From Aporhodopirellula aestuarii (GTDB taxonomy: Bacteria; Planctomycetota; Planctomycetia; Pirellulales; Pirellulaceae), in the NCBI RefSeq assembly GCF_023701485.1, contig NZ_JAMQBK010000055.1:1-33702 (forward strand): DNA of 33,702 nucleotides, given 5' to 3'. Numbering within the stretch: position 1 is the first letter of the stretch; each line of letters starts with the position of its first letter. Position numbers and translations under genes: made by a program. Below, in pieces: positions 18,247 through 26,420 of the stretch. Below the pieces are notes generated by a model. The model ran no database searches, was not told where the DNA came from, and saw only the letters and a program-made list of their open reading frames with translations.

Positions 18247-19077
18247 ATGAATGCTATGCAGAGTACCAAAACCGTGCGACTTGTCGCCATGCTTTTAACG
18301 TTCGGCTTGTTCGGGTCCAACGCGAATGCTGTTGAGATTGAAACCTTCACGCAGCCCTATCGCAGCGTGGACGTTCCAGCCGCAGAGATGGGTGTGCTTA
18401 CTAGCGTTTTGGTCGAAGAAGGTACCCCCGTGCGATCGGGTCAACTACTCGCCCAGATCGACGACCGCGTGCTGAAGTCTTCTCTCGAAATCGCCGAAGC
18501 CGCGATGCGGGCGACCAGTTCGCGACGTGCCGCCGAGGCGGAGGTGGCACTTAGCGAGGAACAACGGCAGAGCTACCGCGAGCTACTCCGCGATGGCAAC
18601 GCGACACAACGTGAAGTGGACCGCGCCGAGACGAATTACCAGCAAGCGACCGCGCGACTGCAAACCGTTCGCGAAGAGTTGGAAATGCGTGAACTTGAAT
18701 ACAAGCGTATTTCAGTACAACTGGCCCATCGCAGAATTGAGTCACCGATCGATGGCGTTGTCGTGCGGATCGAAAAGGAAGCGGGCGAGTTTGTCTCACC
18801 GACCGATCCGATTGTGATGAAAGTCGTGCAACTGGATCGTCTGCGGGCGATTTTTTCCGTACCAGTTTCGTTGATCGGCACGCTCGAAAAGAACCAGCGT
18901 ACTCAGGTTCGCGTCTCCGGCAGCGACCAGCCAATTGAGGCCACGATCGAGACCATCTCACCGGTCGTCGATGCCGAAAGTGCATCGGTGCGCGTCAGCG
19001 TGCGAATCGAAAACCCGCAAGGCAGAATTCTCAGCGGTGTGATTTGCCGCTGGGACCTTGGAGCTGACCCCACGTGA
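18247..19077 (+). CDS. HlyD/RND-type periplasmic adaptor subunit
   Basis: A membrane-fusion (periplasmic adaptor) protein of 276 residues from the chosen start. An N-terminal signal peptide (hydrophobic LVAMLLTFGLFGS, ending NANA) precedes a lipoyl/barrel-sandwich half (VPAAEMGVLTSVLVEEGTPV, then LLAQIDD), an alpha-hairpin (about 75-165, EIAEAAMRA...VALSEEQRQ...DRAETNYQQA), the second lipoyl half (RIESPIDGVVVRIEKEAGEF) and a beta-barrel ending GVICRW. It would bridge an inner-membrane partner to the TolC-like channel. An in-frame ATG at 18226 overlaps the SecA-like gene. The ATG at 18247, just past that gene's TGA, gives a better signal peptide, so I prefer it. The stop overlaps the next GTG by four bases. 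Confidence 0.88.
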   Translation: MNAMQSTKTVRLVAMLLTFGLFGSNANAVEIETFTQPYRSVDVPAAEMGVLTSVLVEEGTPVRSGQLLAQIDDRVLKSSLEIAEAAMRATSSRRAAEAEVALSEEQRQSYRELLRDGNATQREVDRAETNYQQATARLQTVREELEMRELEYKRISVQLAHRRIESPIDGVVVRIEKEAGEFVSPTDPIVMKVVQLDRLRAIFSVPVSLIGTLEKNQRTQVRVSGSDQPIEATIETISPVVDAESASVRVSVRIENPQGRILSGVICRWDLGADPT

Positions 19078-20504
19078 TCGAGCCGACCGAGTATCCCGCA
19101 ATGCCTCCGTTCTCGGCCCAGCCGTACGTTGTCGACGCTGCGCCGTCGCTCGGCGGTGATGTCAATGAACCGACATCAACCGAGAACACGTTGTTGGCGG
19201 CCGCGGTCGAATTGCAATCGCAACTCGACCGTGCCGACACATTGGCCGATGCCGCGCACTCGCTCGTTCATCAACTCGCCCAGATCCTTGATTCGCCCCA
19301 CGTCACCGTGTGCTGGCGAGAGACGCCGGCGTTGGGCATGCGATGCATCGCAACGACAGCCGATATGGTCGATCCGACACAGGTTGCTGCCGCCGAAGAA
19401 CTCGCACTACGAGGTCGCACGGCGCACTGGCCTCCGGAATCCTCGTTCGGCGACACCGATCGAGGTGGGATGCTGGCGATCGCCCAGTATGCTCGCGAAT
19501 CGGGTGCCACGAAGTTCGCGGGCAGCTGCCTCTGCGACGACGTGGGCAGCGTGGCCGGCGTTGTGATGGTTTTGGACGCAAAACAGGCGTCGTCCGATCA
19601 TTTCCTCGATGCGTTGTCGGTCCCCCTGGCCAGCAAACTGATTGCGATTCGCCGACATCAAGGTGGACGGCTACAGAAGGTGGTTGCATCACTCGTCAAC
19701 TCATCTCCATCGCCGCTTCGGGCCATGGCGATCGCAGCAGCAGCCACCACCTTATTGATGTTCGCACCTGCGACCTACACGGTTGATGCCAAATTGGAAC
19801 TGCAACCGGTGCGTCGACGGTTTGTCGCAGCGGCATTCGATGGCCCACTCCAAGCGTGTCATGTTCGGCCTGGTGACGTGGTTGCCGAAGGCGATCTATT
19901 AGCTGAAATCGACCCACGAGAAATTCAGTACGAACTCGCGGGTATCGAATCGCAACTCGAACAGGCGATGCAAACCCGCAAAGGCCACGTCGCGCAACAC
20001 GAATTTGGTGCCGGACGAATAGCCTATCTCGAATCAGAACGTTTGCGGGCCAAGACCGAATTACTAGCCCACCGCCGCGACCACCTTGAGATTCGCAGCC
20101 CGATCGAGGGCATGATCGTGAGCGGTGATTGGCGCAGCCGCGAAGGAACGCCACTTTCCCGTGGCGAAACACTCTTCGAGATCGCACCATTGACCGAAAT
20201 GGTCGTCGAAATCTGGGTCCCCGAATCGGAGATCACGCATGTTCGCGCAGGGATGCCGGTGCGCTTTTACACGAATGCGGCACCCGAAAAACCGATGATC
20301 GGGCAAGTTTCGACCGTCCACCCCAAAGCCGAATTACAAGACCACGACAACGTCTTCATCGCCGAAGTCCATGTCAATAACGACGCCGGATGGTTGCAAC
20401 CGGGAATGCGAGGACGCGCAACGATCTACAGCGACACGCATCCGATCGGCTGGAACCTGTTCCATCGCCCCTGGTTTGCGTTGCGGAATTGGATCGGAAT
20501 CTGA
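19074..20504 (+). CDS. GAF domain - transmembrane - HlyD adaptor fusion
   Basis: A 476-residue inner-membrane adaptor with an unusual cytoplasmic domain. Residues about 45-195 have a GAF-like pattern (helix, SPHVTVCW strand, GSVAGVVMVLD, FLDALSVPLASKL), followed by one membrane span (about 216-233, MAIAAAATTLLMFAPA). An HlyD periplasmic part then has a lipoyl half-motif (GPLQACHVRPGDVVAEGDLL), a short coiled hairpin (about 283-330), IRSPIEGMIV and a beta-barrel with a VEIWVPESEI segment. Typical HlyD adaptors have at most a short cytoplasmic tail. The GAF part may sense a cytoplasmic ligand, and cyclic nucleotides are one possibility given the HD-GYP gene nearby (inference). It starts at GTG within a GTGA overlap and ends 3 bases before the M50 gene. 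Confidence 0.88.
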   Translation: MIEPTEYPAMPPFSAQPYVVDAAPSLGGDVNEPTSTENTLLAAAVELQSQLDRADTLADAAHSLVHQLAQILDSPHVTVCWRETPALGMRCIATTADMVDPTQVAAAEELALRGRTAHWPPESSFGDTDRGGMLAIAQYARESGATKFAGSCLCDDVGSVAGVVMVLDAKQASSDHFLDALSVPLASKLIAIRRHQGGRLQKVVASLVNSSPSPLRAMAIAAAATTLLMFAPATYTVDAKLELQPVRRRFVAAAFDGPLQACHVRPGDVVAEGDLLAEIDPREIQYELAGIESQLEQAMQTRKGHVAQHEFGAGRIAYLESERLRAKTELLAHRRDHLEIRSPIEGMIVSGDWRSREGTPLSRGETLFEIAPLTEMVVEIWVPESEITHVRAGMPVRFYTNAAPEKPMIGQVSTVHPKAELQDHDNVFIAEVHVNNDAGWLQPGMRGRATIYSDTHPIGWNLFHRPWFALRNWIGI

Positions 20505-20507
20505 GCG

Positions 20508-22694
20508 ATGCAGACGCTGAACCAAACCACCGTTGAACTCAATCAACAACGCTTGCGGATCGCCCCGGATGTTCGTGTGTGGCCGGTCCGCGAGCGTGGC
20601 GAAACCGTTTATCGAATCGAGATCCGCGGATTGCACCGGTTCTTCCGCATCGGATACCGCGAGTCTTACCTGTGTTCGCTGCTCGACGGAAAAACAACGT
20701 TGGCGCAGGCCTGCTCGATTGCGGCAGCGAAACTCGGGCGGGACGCGCCGACGGAAACTGAAACCGCGGAAATCGCCCGGTGGCTACTGAATAACGAAAT
20801 CGCTTACCTCGACGAGAACCGACCACCCGTCCGGGATCCGCGGCGAGAAACTCCCGCAAAGGCGGCAACCACGCCCCCATCGGCCTGGAAACTGCTCGCC
20901 CGCTTCAATCCGTTTTGGATCAAAGTCCCCCTGCCCGGCGGCGAACGTGTGGTCGCAGTGCTGTCGCGATGGATGGCACCGTTGCTCTCGGCCCCCATGG
21001 TCTTCGCCGGCATGCTGTTGATCCTGTCCGCCTTGATCGGGATCGGCGTGCACCGAGAGAGTTTCCTGCGTCAGAGTGAGAACATCTTTCATCCCACCCA
21101 GTGGGCGTGGATGCTCGGCATTTGGATCGTTCTCAAGCTGATCCACGAATTCGGCCACGCGATCGCATGCTACCGACTCGGTGGAGAAGTGAATCGCTGC
21201 GGCGTCGTATTTGTCTTGATGGCGCCGCTGGCCTACGTCGATGTATCGAGTTGTTGGCGAATGCCGTCTCGCGTATCACGCATCGGTGTATCCGCGGCAG
21301 GCATGTTTGTGGAAGGTTGCATCGCCGCCGTCGCAGCGTGGGTGTTTCTGATCGTCGACGAACCGTTGGTACGAAACATCTCGCACACCACGGTTCTCAC
21401 GGCAGGATTATCGACACTTCTATTCAACGCCAACGTGCTGATGCGGTTTGACGGATACTTCATCTTGGCCGACGCCGTCGATATCCCTAACCTCGCCGCG
21501 GAAGCGTCAACCACGCTCAAACGCCTTGCACGACGCTGGATCGCTGGCGAAGCGACCACCCAAGGTCAAGTCAACGGGTGGCGAGGCATTCTGGTCGGCG
21601 TCTACGGCATCGCGGCGTTGTTCTGGAAGGTGAGCGTATGCATCTGCTTGGCGATCACCGCCTCGACGTTGTTTGAGGGTGGCGGCATTTTGATCACGAT
21701 GATCGGCATCGCAATTTGGGTCGGCGTCCCCGTGTTCAACGCGATTCGTTACCTCGCCGCGCTCCGAGAAGAGGACCTGTTGCGGTTCTATCAAGCGATC
21801 CTTCTCGGCGGCGGAGTTTGCTCGCTCGTGATCGCGTCCGTCTTCATCATCCCAATTCCGTCACGCGTCCGTGCCCCGGTGATCACACGCTTCGCTGCAT
21901 CGGCGAACGTGCGGGCTCCCGCGAGTGGTTTCATCGATTCGCTGCACATTGGCGATGGTGATCGCGTTGCGGTTGGCGATCGATTGATCACACTCCGCAA
22001 TGAAGAACTGCAGTGTCAGTTGCGAGAACTCGAACTCGAATCCGAACAACTCGAACTTGAACAACGCCGTGCCACCGGAGAACAGGACGAGGGTAAACGC
22101 CACGTTCTGAGACGACGAGCCGAATCGTTGCAGACGCAATTGGATCAAGTCCGCGGACGGATGGAATCTCTCACGATCCGATCAACCAATACCGGCCGAG
22201 TGATCGCACGCGGCCTTGAATCGACAATCGGCACCTACGTCGAAGAAGGTGACGAATTGATGGTCGTGGCGGGCCCGCGCGACAGTGAATGGATTGCTCT
22301 GATCGCACCACGTCAGATCGAACGAGTACGCGATTGCATCGGCCAAAACGTGCGAGTTGTCTCGGTCGGCCAGGCACAATTCGATTCGAAATTGCAACGG
22401 ATCGAACCTCGCGCCACCGATCGCTTGATCGAGCCCGCATTAGCATCCATTCATGGCGGTCCGCTGCCCACACGGTCCGAATCGGACGCCACGGACGCAT
22501 CCGAATTGCGTTTATTGCAGCCCCACTTCTACGCCTGGCTTGACGTCGCCGACGGCGAAAATCGATTGCCAGTGGGCGTACGATTGTTTGCCGATTGCGG
22601 CTACCGTACCCAAACAATTGCCGGCCGGCTTCGCGAATGGATACGCTCGCTCTACGAAGCCAGCCAAAAATCCAACGCCGAAAAATCTACGTAA
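20508..22694 (+). CDS. M50 (site-2 protease-like) zinc metalloprotease fused to HlyD adaptor
   Basis: A 728-residue polytopic inner-membrane protein. Residues about 15-105 resemble the PqqD-like winged-helix N-terminus found in M50-HlyD proteins (FFRIGYRESYLCSLLDGKTTL). The membrane core (about 150-455) has an HEFGH zinc site (H213, E214, H217) and, in a later helix, NANVLMRFDGYF with the third ligand candidate D315, so the protease looks active. After the last span come lipoyl half-motifs (RAPASGFIDSLHIGDGDRV), a coiled coil rich in Glu/Leu/Gln (about 503-555), IRSTNTGRVIARG and a beta-barrel. It is the last gene of the export operon. Intramembrane cleavage of the giant protein's hydrophobic C-terminus, or a purely structural adaptor role, are both possible; neither is shown by sequence. 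Confidence 0.9.
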   Translation: MQTLNQTTVELNQQRLRIAPDVRVWPVRERGETVYRIEIRGLHRFFRIGYRESYLCSLLDGKTTLAQACSIAAAKLGRDAPTETETAEIARWLLNNEIAYLDENRPPVRDPRRETPAKAATTPPSAWKLLARFNPFWIKVPLPGGERVVAVLSRWMAPLLSAPMVFAGMLLILSALIGIGVHRESFLRQSENIFHPTQWAWMLGIWIVLKLIHEFGHAIACYRLGGEVNRCGVVFVLMAPLAYVDVSSCWRMPSRVSRIGVSAAGMFVEGCIAAVAAWVFLIVDEPLVRNISHTTVLTAGLSTLLFNANVLMRFDGYFILADAVDIPNLAAEASTTLKRLARRWIAGEATTQGQVNGWRGILVGVYGIAALFWKVSVCICLAITASTLFEGGGILITMIGIAIWVGVPVFNAIRYLAALREEDLLRFYQAILLGGGVCSLVIASVFIIPIPSRVRAPVITRFAASANVRAPASGFIDSLHIGDGDRVAVGDRLITLRNEELQCQLRELELESEQLELEQRRATGEQDEGKRHVLRRRAESLQTQLDQVRGRMESLTIRSTNTGRVIARGLESTIGTYVEEGDELMVVAGPRDSEWIALIAPRQIERVRDCIGQNVRVVSVGQAQFDSKLQRIEPRATDRLIEPALASIHGGPLPTRSESDATDASELRLLQPHFYAWLDVADGENRLPVGVRLFADCGYRTQTIAGRLREWIRSLYEASQKSNAEKST

Positions 22695-22731
22695 GATTCC
22701 CGGCTGGTTTCAGCGTGACGTGCCAATCGGT

Positions 22732-23526
22732 TCAGGCCGCAACATCCTTACGGAACTTATCCTGACGAGCCAGCAATCGTTTTTGATAGCGTCCTTGGAC
22801 GATGTCCACCACGATGAGCGTTGCCAGCACAAAGTAGAACGTGCTCTTGGACATCGCATGCACTTCGTGGCTGAATAACACGACGTGGGCGAGGTGTCCG
22901 CCTTCGCTGACCAACATCACGCCGACGATGAACAGGATGAATAATCCGAGCACCTCGTACATGCGGTTCTTCTTCAAGAACTCGGCGACACTATCGGCGA
23001 GCACCATCATCATGATGCCCGAAATGATAATCGCGACTGACATGATCCACAGGTTCTTGGTCAGCGCCATCGCGCTGAGAATCGAATCGAACGAGAACAC
23101 CAGGTTCATCACGACGATTAACGTGACCGCTTTCCCGACGCTCGATTTCGCCTCGTTCCCGTCGTGCTCCAAATCGGGTTCGGCGAGCAAGTGGTAAATT
23201 TCCTTGAGTGCCGTCCACAAGATAAACGCCCCACCGAACAGCACGATCAAACTGTGCCCCGAAACCGCCATGTCGACATAGCCGTTGTGAATCTCCAGAA
23301 ACGGATCCTCAAGCAACTTGATCAGGTTCACCACCACAAACAGCAGCGCGATCCGCAACACAATCGCCAGTCCGATGCCGAACTTTCGAACCATCGCCTG
23401 CTTGTCTTCCTCGACACGTTTACTTTCGATCGAAATGTAGAGCAGGTTGTCGAACCCGAGTACGGCTTGCAATAACACAAGCATCCCGAGAGTGAATATT
23501 CCGGAAATCGAAAAAAGTTCGGCCAT
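22732..23526 (-). CDS. TerC-family integral membrane protein
   Basis: A 264-residue protein with about seven membrane spans and the two TerC-type acidic motifs, LGFDNLLYISIES (near residue 24) and FSFDSILSAMAL (near residue 145). Family members are linked to metal-ion homeostasis (for example manganese export) and to tellurite-resistance clusters, but no other ter genes lie here, so resistance should not be assumed. It converges with the export operon, with 37 bases between the stops, and lies 165 bases after the nucleoside hydrolase on the same strand. A His-rich loop (GGHLAHVVLFSHEVHAMS) near residues 210-227 could bind metal (inference). Confidence 0.9.
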   Translation of the reverse strand: MAELFSISGIFTLGMLVLLQAVLGFDNLLYISIESKRVEEDKQAMVRKFGIGLAIVLRIALLFVVVNLIKLLEDPFLEIHNGYVDMAVSGHSLIVLFGGAFILWTALKEIYHLLAEPDLEHDGNEAKSSVGKAVTLIVVMNLVFSFDSILSAMALTKNLWIMSVAIIISGIMMMVLADSVAEFLKKNRMYEVLGLFILFIVGVMLVSEGGHLAHVVLFSHEVHAMSKSTFYFVLATLIVVDIVQGRYQKRLLARQDKFRKDVAA

Positions 23527-23691
23527 GGTTGCGCGAGCTGGTTAAAGAAGAGAGGGGTTGTAAAAAGCGTGATCGGATTGTCGGACAAATTTGTCTGGAC
23601 AAGGCAGCGGCGAGAACAATGGCACGCAGAAACGGAGACCTGGGTAACGGCGTGTGACTCAGCGTCTGATTACCGAAACCCCAGCCCTGAT

Positions 23692-24636
23692 TCACGCGGT
23701 CTGTTGGCCGGCATAACGTAGTCCGCGAATAATCGCGTCTCGAACGTCCGCCGTGGAGGCTCGTCGGGCGACTTCCATGTTCGGTTTCCACTCCGGCCGG
23801 AGTCGTCGATCAAAGAGAGTCATGCCTCGCGTCAAACTACCTTTGACTTCCACGTCACCGGCCATCTCTTCCCACTGGAAAAGCTCCGGTTCGAGCAACG
23901 ACACGATCGCGACCGCGTCTTGAAGCGGCATCACTTCACAGCCGAGTTTCTGATGCGAGACGCGGAATTTGTAAGGCAGGATTTTGTGAAGCAATTCACC
24001 CGCCCGAGACGTTTCGCTGGGCAATTTCTCCATCAGGTCGACCCCGAACGTGATCGAGTCGGTCACGTCCAGCGGCACGAGACTCTTCGTCGTCGGCGAG
24101 GCGAACACTTCCTGACCACTCAACGGATCAAAAAAGAAGTTCATTTCGGCAACCGCCGTCGCATTGCCACTGTGAGCGACCGTGCCACCGCTAATCACGA
24201 CCTTGTCGATCATCGGTATCAACATCGGGTCGCGGCGAAGCAAACGAGCGAGGTTTGACAACGGTCCCAAACAGACGATCGTGACGTCGCCGGGATAACG
24301 GCGGATCAGATCCGCCATCACCTTGTCACTGGGATGATCATTTTGCCGCGTGGCCGATGGGAAATCACAACCCGCGAGTCCGTCGGGACCGTTGAGATGC
24401 ATGTCATCGACCACGGGAGCATCTTGTGGGACGACCGCCGACCCGATCCGCGGGTAGCGTGCCGGGTCGAGTTTGCTAATGATAGCGGCCGTATTCGTAT
24501 TGGCCTGTGCCGCATCCACCGTCCCCGCCGTCGCGGTGACTGCGAGAACGTCAAGGCGTGGATCGAACAATGCCATCGTGATGGCCACTGCGTCGTCGAT
24601 CCCAGGATCACAGTCGAGTATGATTTTTCGTGACAT
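23692..24636 (-). CDS. inosine-uridine-type nucleoside hydrolase
   Basis: A 314-residue cytoplasmic enzyme of the nucleoside hydrolase family, which cleaves the N-glycosidic bond of ribonucleosides to base and ribose in salvage. It shows the N-terminal calcium-binding motif DCDPGIDD (D8, D10, D14, D15), VTATAGTVDAAQANTN, LNGPDGLAG, the TIVCLGPLSNLA core and EMNFFFDP. Near the C-terminus the usual H-D-P calcium/general-acid site reads PLQDAVAI: the Asp is kept but the usual His is Gln, which in this family can change base preference. The substrate is therefore uncertain. It is divergent from trpD, 140 bases away. Confidence 0.88.
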   Translation of the reverse strand: MSRKIILDCDPGIDDAVAITMALFDPRLDVLAVTATAGTVDAAQANTNTAAIISKLDPARYPRIGSAVVPQDAPVVDDMHLNGPDGLAGCDFPSATRQNDHPSDKVMADLIRRYPGDVTIVCLGPLSNLARLLRRDPMLIPMIDKVVISGGTVAHSGNATAVAEMNFFFDPLSGQEVFASPTTKSLVPLDVTDSITFGVDLMEKLPSETSRAGELLHKILPYKFRVSHQKLGCEVMPLQDAVAIVSLLEPELFQWEEMAGDVEVKGSLTRGMTLFDRRLRPEWKPNMEVARRASTADVRDAIIRGLRYAGQQTA

Positions 24637-24776
24637 GCTTCCAGTCTAAGAACTCCTCTCGCCGCGAAGAAGAGGGGGACGACCTGCCCGGGACAGTCGA
24701 CGAAGTGATCTCGCCGATCGAAGTCGGTGGGATCCCCACAGAGGTCCCAAACATCCCATTTTTGCCGTAAACCAAC

Positions 24777-25784
24777 ATGACAAATGATTTTCCCGCCGCC
24801 ATCGAGATGGCACGTTCCGGCGTCGACCTGACCGCTGAGCAAACCGGCGATCTGATCGACACGATGCTGCGGGGCGATGCACCGGAGGCGAGTGTGGGCG
24901 AATTGTTGCTCGCTCTAAGGGAAAAAGGCGAAGCCGTCAGCGAACTGGTGGGAGCTGCCACGGCGATGCGGCGGCATATGACTCGAATCGCACACGATCG
25001 AGAAGTGTTGCTCGACACCTGTGGCACCGGCGGCAGCGGCTCGGGCACCTTTAATATCTCAACCGCCGTCGCCATCCTCGCGGCCGCCTGCGGTGTCGCG
25101 GTCGCTAAACACGGAAACCGACGCGCCACCAGTCGCACGGGATCGGCAGACGTGCTCGAACATCTCGGCGTCAAAATCGAATCCGACGCCGACGAAGTCG
25201 CCCGCTGCCTCAATGAGATCGGCGTCTGCTTTTGCTTCGCCGCCAAGATGCACCCCGCCATGCGACACGTCGTTGCGATCCGCCGCAGCCTCGGAGTCCC
25301 CACGCTATTCAACTTGCTCGGCCCTCTCTGCAATCCGGCCGGGGCGACCCATCAATTGCTCGGTACCGCCTCACCCGAGACCCAGAAAAAAATTGCTGCC
25401 GCCCTGAGCCAGTTACAAACCCGCCGAAGTTTTGTCTTGCACGCCGAAGATGGGCAAGATGAAGTCTCGCTCGACGGAGCCACGTACTGCCTCGAAGTCA
25501 CCGGCACCGAACAGATCTCACACGTTTGGACGCCCGCCGATTTCGGCCTCACGCCCGCTCACGTCGACTCACTCACAGTGGCCGATCCGGCCGAAAGTGC
25601 CGATGTCATTCGAGACGTGTTTGGCGGTAAACCGGGGCCTCAACGCGATACCGTGATCGCCGGTTGCGCCGCCGCGTTGCTACTCGTCGGTCGCGCCGAC
25701 GATCTAAAACAAGCCGCCCGCATCGCCGCCGAAGGGATCGATAGCGGCGCCGCCAAAGACAAACTGTACAGTCTTTGCAGCTAG
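24777..25784 (+). CDS. trpD: anthranilate phosphoribosyltransferase
   Basis: A 335-residue enzyme that joins anthranilate to PRPP, the second step of tryptophan synthesis. PRPP and anthranilate motifs are intact: DTCGTGGSGSGTFNIST (about 82-98), VAKHGNRRATSRTGSADVLE (about 113-132) and NLLGPLCNPAGA (near 181). The acidic metal-binding pair occurs in GQDEVSLDGAT. Length is normal for TrpD. It stands alone here, with no other trp genes in the window, as is common where trp genes are dispersed. The ATG at 24777 is the first of two close ATGs and no strong ribosome-binding site is visible. Confidence 0.95.
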   Translation: MTNDFPAAIEMARSGVDLTAEQTGDLIDTMLRGDAPEASVGELLLALREKGEAVSELVGAATAMRRHMTRIAHDREVLLDTCGTGGSGSGTFNISTAVAILAAACGVAVAKHGNRRATSRTGSADVLEHLGVKIESDADEVARCLNEIGVCFCFAAKMHPAMRHVVAIRRSLGVPTLFNLLGPLCNPAGATHQLLGTASPETQKKIAAALSQLQTRRSFVLHAEDGQDEVSLDGATYCLEVTGTEQISHVWTPADFGLTPAHVDSLTVADPAESADVIRDVFGGKPGPQRDTVIAGCAAALLLVGRADDLKQAARIAAEGIDSGAAKDKLYSLCS

Positions 25785-25830
25785 ATCGGTTTTTGAAAAT
25801 GACGAAGGCTAGTGATAAGTAGCTACGTTC

Positions 25831-25855
25831 GCCAGAACGTGGTCCAACGTCTGGC
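25831..25855. repeat. REP-like hairpin
   Basis: GCCAGAACGT (25831-25840) and ACGTCTGGC (25847-25855) pair with one bulged base around a 6-base loop. The surrounding bases from 25819 look like an intergenic repeat found in related planctomycetes; that is my recollection and is not testable here. It lies 47 bases past trpD and could act as its transcript-end hairpin. Confidence 0.4.
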
Positions 25856-25980
25856 TGGGGTGGCTACGCAAAAGTCATGAATGCTCAAGCGGGCTGTTCC
25901 TATATTCGCCCGCAACGCGAGCAAGGACTTTCGCAAATGCCCACTCGTCTGCGCGTTTAGAAGTTTCGTTCATCAACTTC

Positions 25981-26020
25981 ACCCTCCCGCGTGCGGGAGG
26001 GTCGGACGCGGCAGCGGCCG
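25981..26020. repeat. REP-like double hairpin with CCCTCCCGC core
   Basis: ACCCTCCCGC (25981-25990) and GCGGGAGGGT (25993-26002) form a perfect 10-pair stem with a GT loop. A second imperfect stem follows directly (CGGACGC at 26003-26009 with GCGGCCG at 26014-26020). A palindromic unit between convergent genes is typical of REP-type repeats. No other copy lies in this window. Confidence 0.5.
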
Positions 26021-26310
26021 TGGAGGGCTCTCTCCGTTTCTCATCGCCCCACTTTCCCATATGGTAAACGTTCCGTCAGCAGCTTTTCTTCTAAAGCCAC
26101 CGTGTCCATCGCGATCTCTTTGGGCATACACACCGCTTCAAACTCACGCAGCGGCTGACCCGAAAAGGCAACGGATACGGGCACGGTCGAGAGTTCAATT
26201 GCCATCACTCGTTGGCGTTTCGGGACAATCGAATCAACCGCCCGTGAGTTCGACTTCTGCACGTTTTGCATTGGACGAATCTCTTGCGATTTGTCGCTTG
26301 CGTTTTGCCT

Positions 26311-26386
26311 TGTAAAACAATTGTCCCAGTTGTTTGATGCCCTGCGTCGGCTGTGCTGGCTAAACAATTGGGACAATTGTTCTACA
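26311..26386. repeat. 25-bp inverted repeat, possible REP/MITE-like element or bidirectional terminator
   Basis: Arms 26311-26335 and 26362-26386 match in 23 of 25 positions and flank a 26-base spacer. Each arm contains two CAATTG-like palindromes around a CCC/GGG core (ACAATTGTCCCA on the left arm, TGGGACAATTGT on the right). It begins 35 bases past the stop of kdsB (minus strand), so it could terminate kdsB and trpD transcripts, or be a small mobile repeat. Confidence 0.6.
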
Positions 26387-26420
26387 ATAAAAGTGTCAAA
26401 GTCGAAGCCCTGGCGAGCGA

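Larger units (their letters stand above)
25785..26420. other. 636-bp gap between convergent trpD and kdsB, filled with repeat-like DNA
   Basis: No convincing gene. The gap holds a hairpin at 25831-25855, a REP-like double hairpin at 25981-26020 and a long inverted repeat at 26311-26386, each listed separately. A minus-strand frame of 54 codons (26205-26041, starting MAIELSTVP) stands between the last two. It resembles no family I know and I do not call it a gene. Confidence 0.5.

Noticed and set aside
22732..23526. Tellurite-resistance cluster
   Set aside because: Only a TerC-family gene is present. Without other ter genes, the name does not support a resistance role.
24608..25333. 241-codon minus-strand open frame opposite trpD
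   Set aside because: It overlaps trpD motifs that are unmistakable and has a low-complexity Ser/Arg composition.
25881..26315. 144-codon plus-strand open frame between trpD and kdsB
   Set aside because: It runs through the REP-like hairpins and has no domain; it looks like translated repeat DNA.
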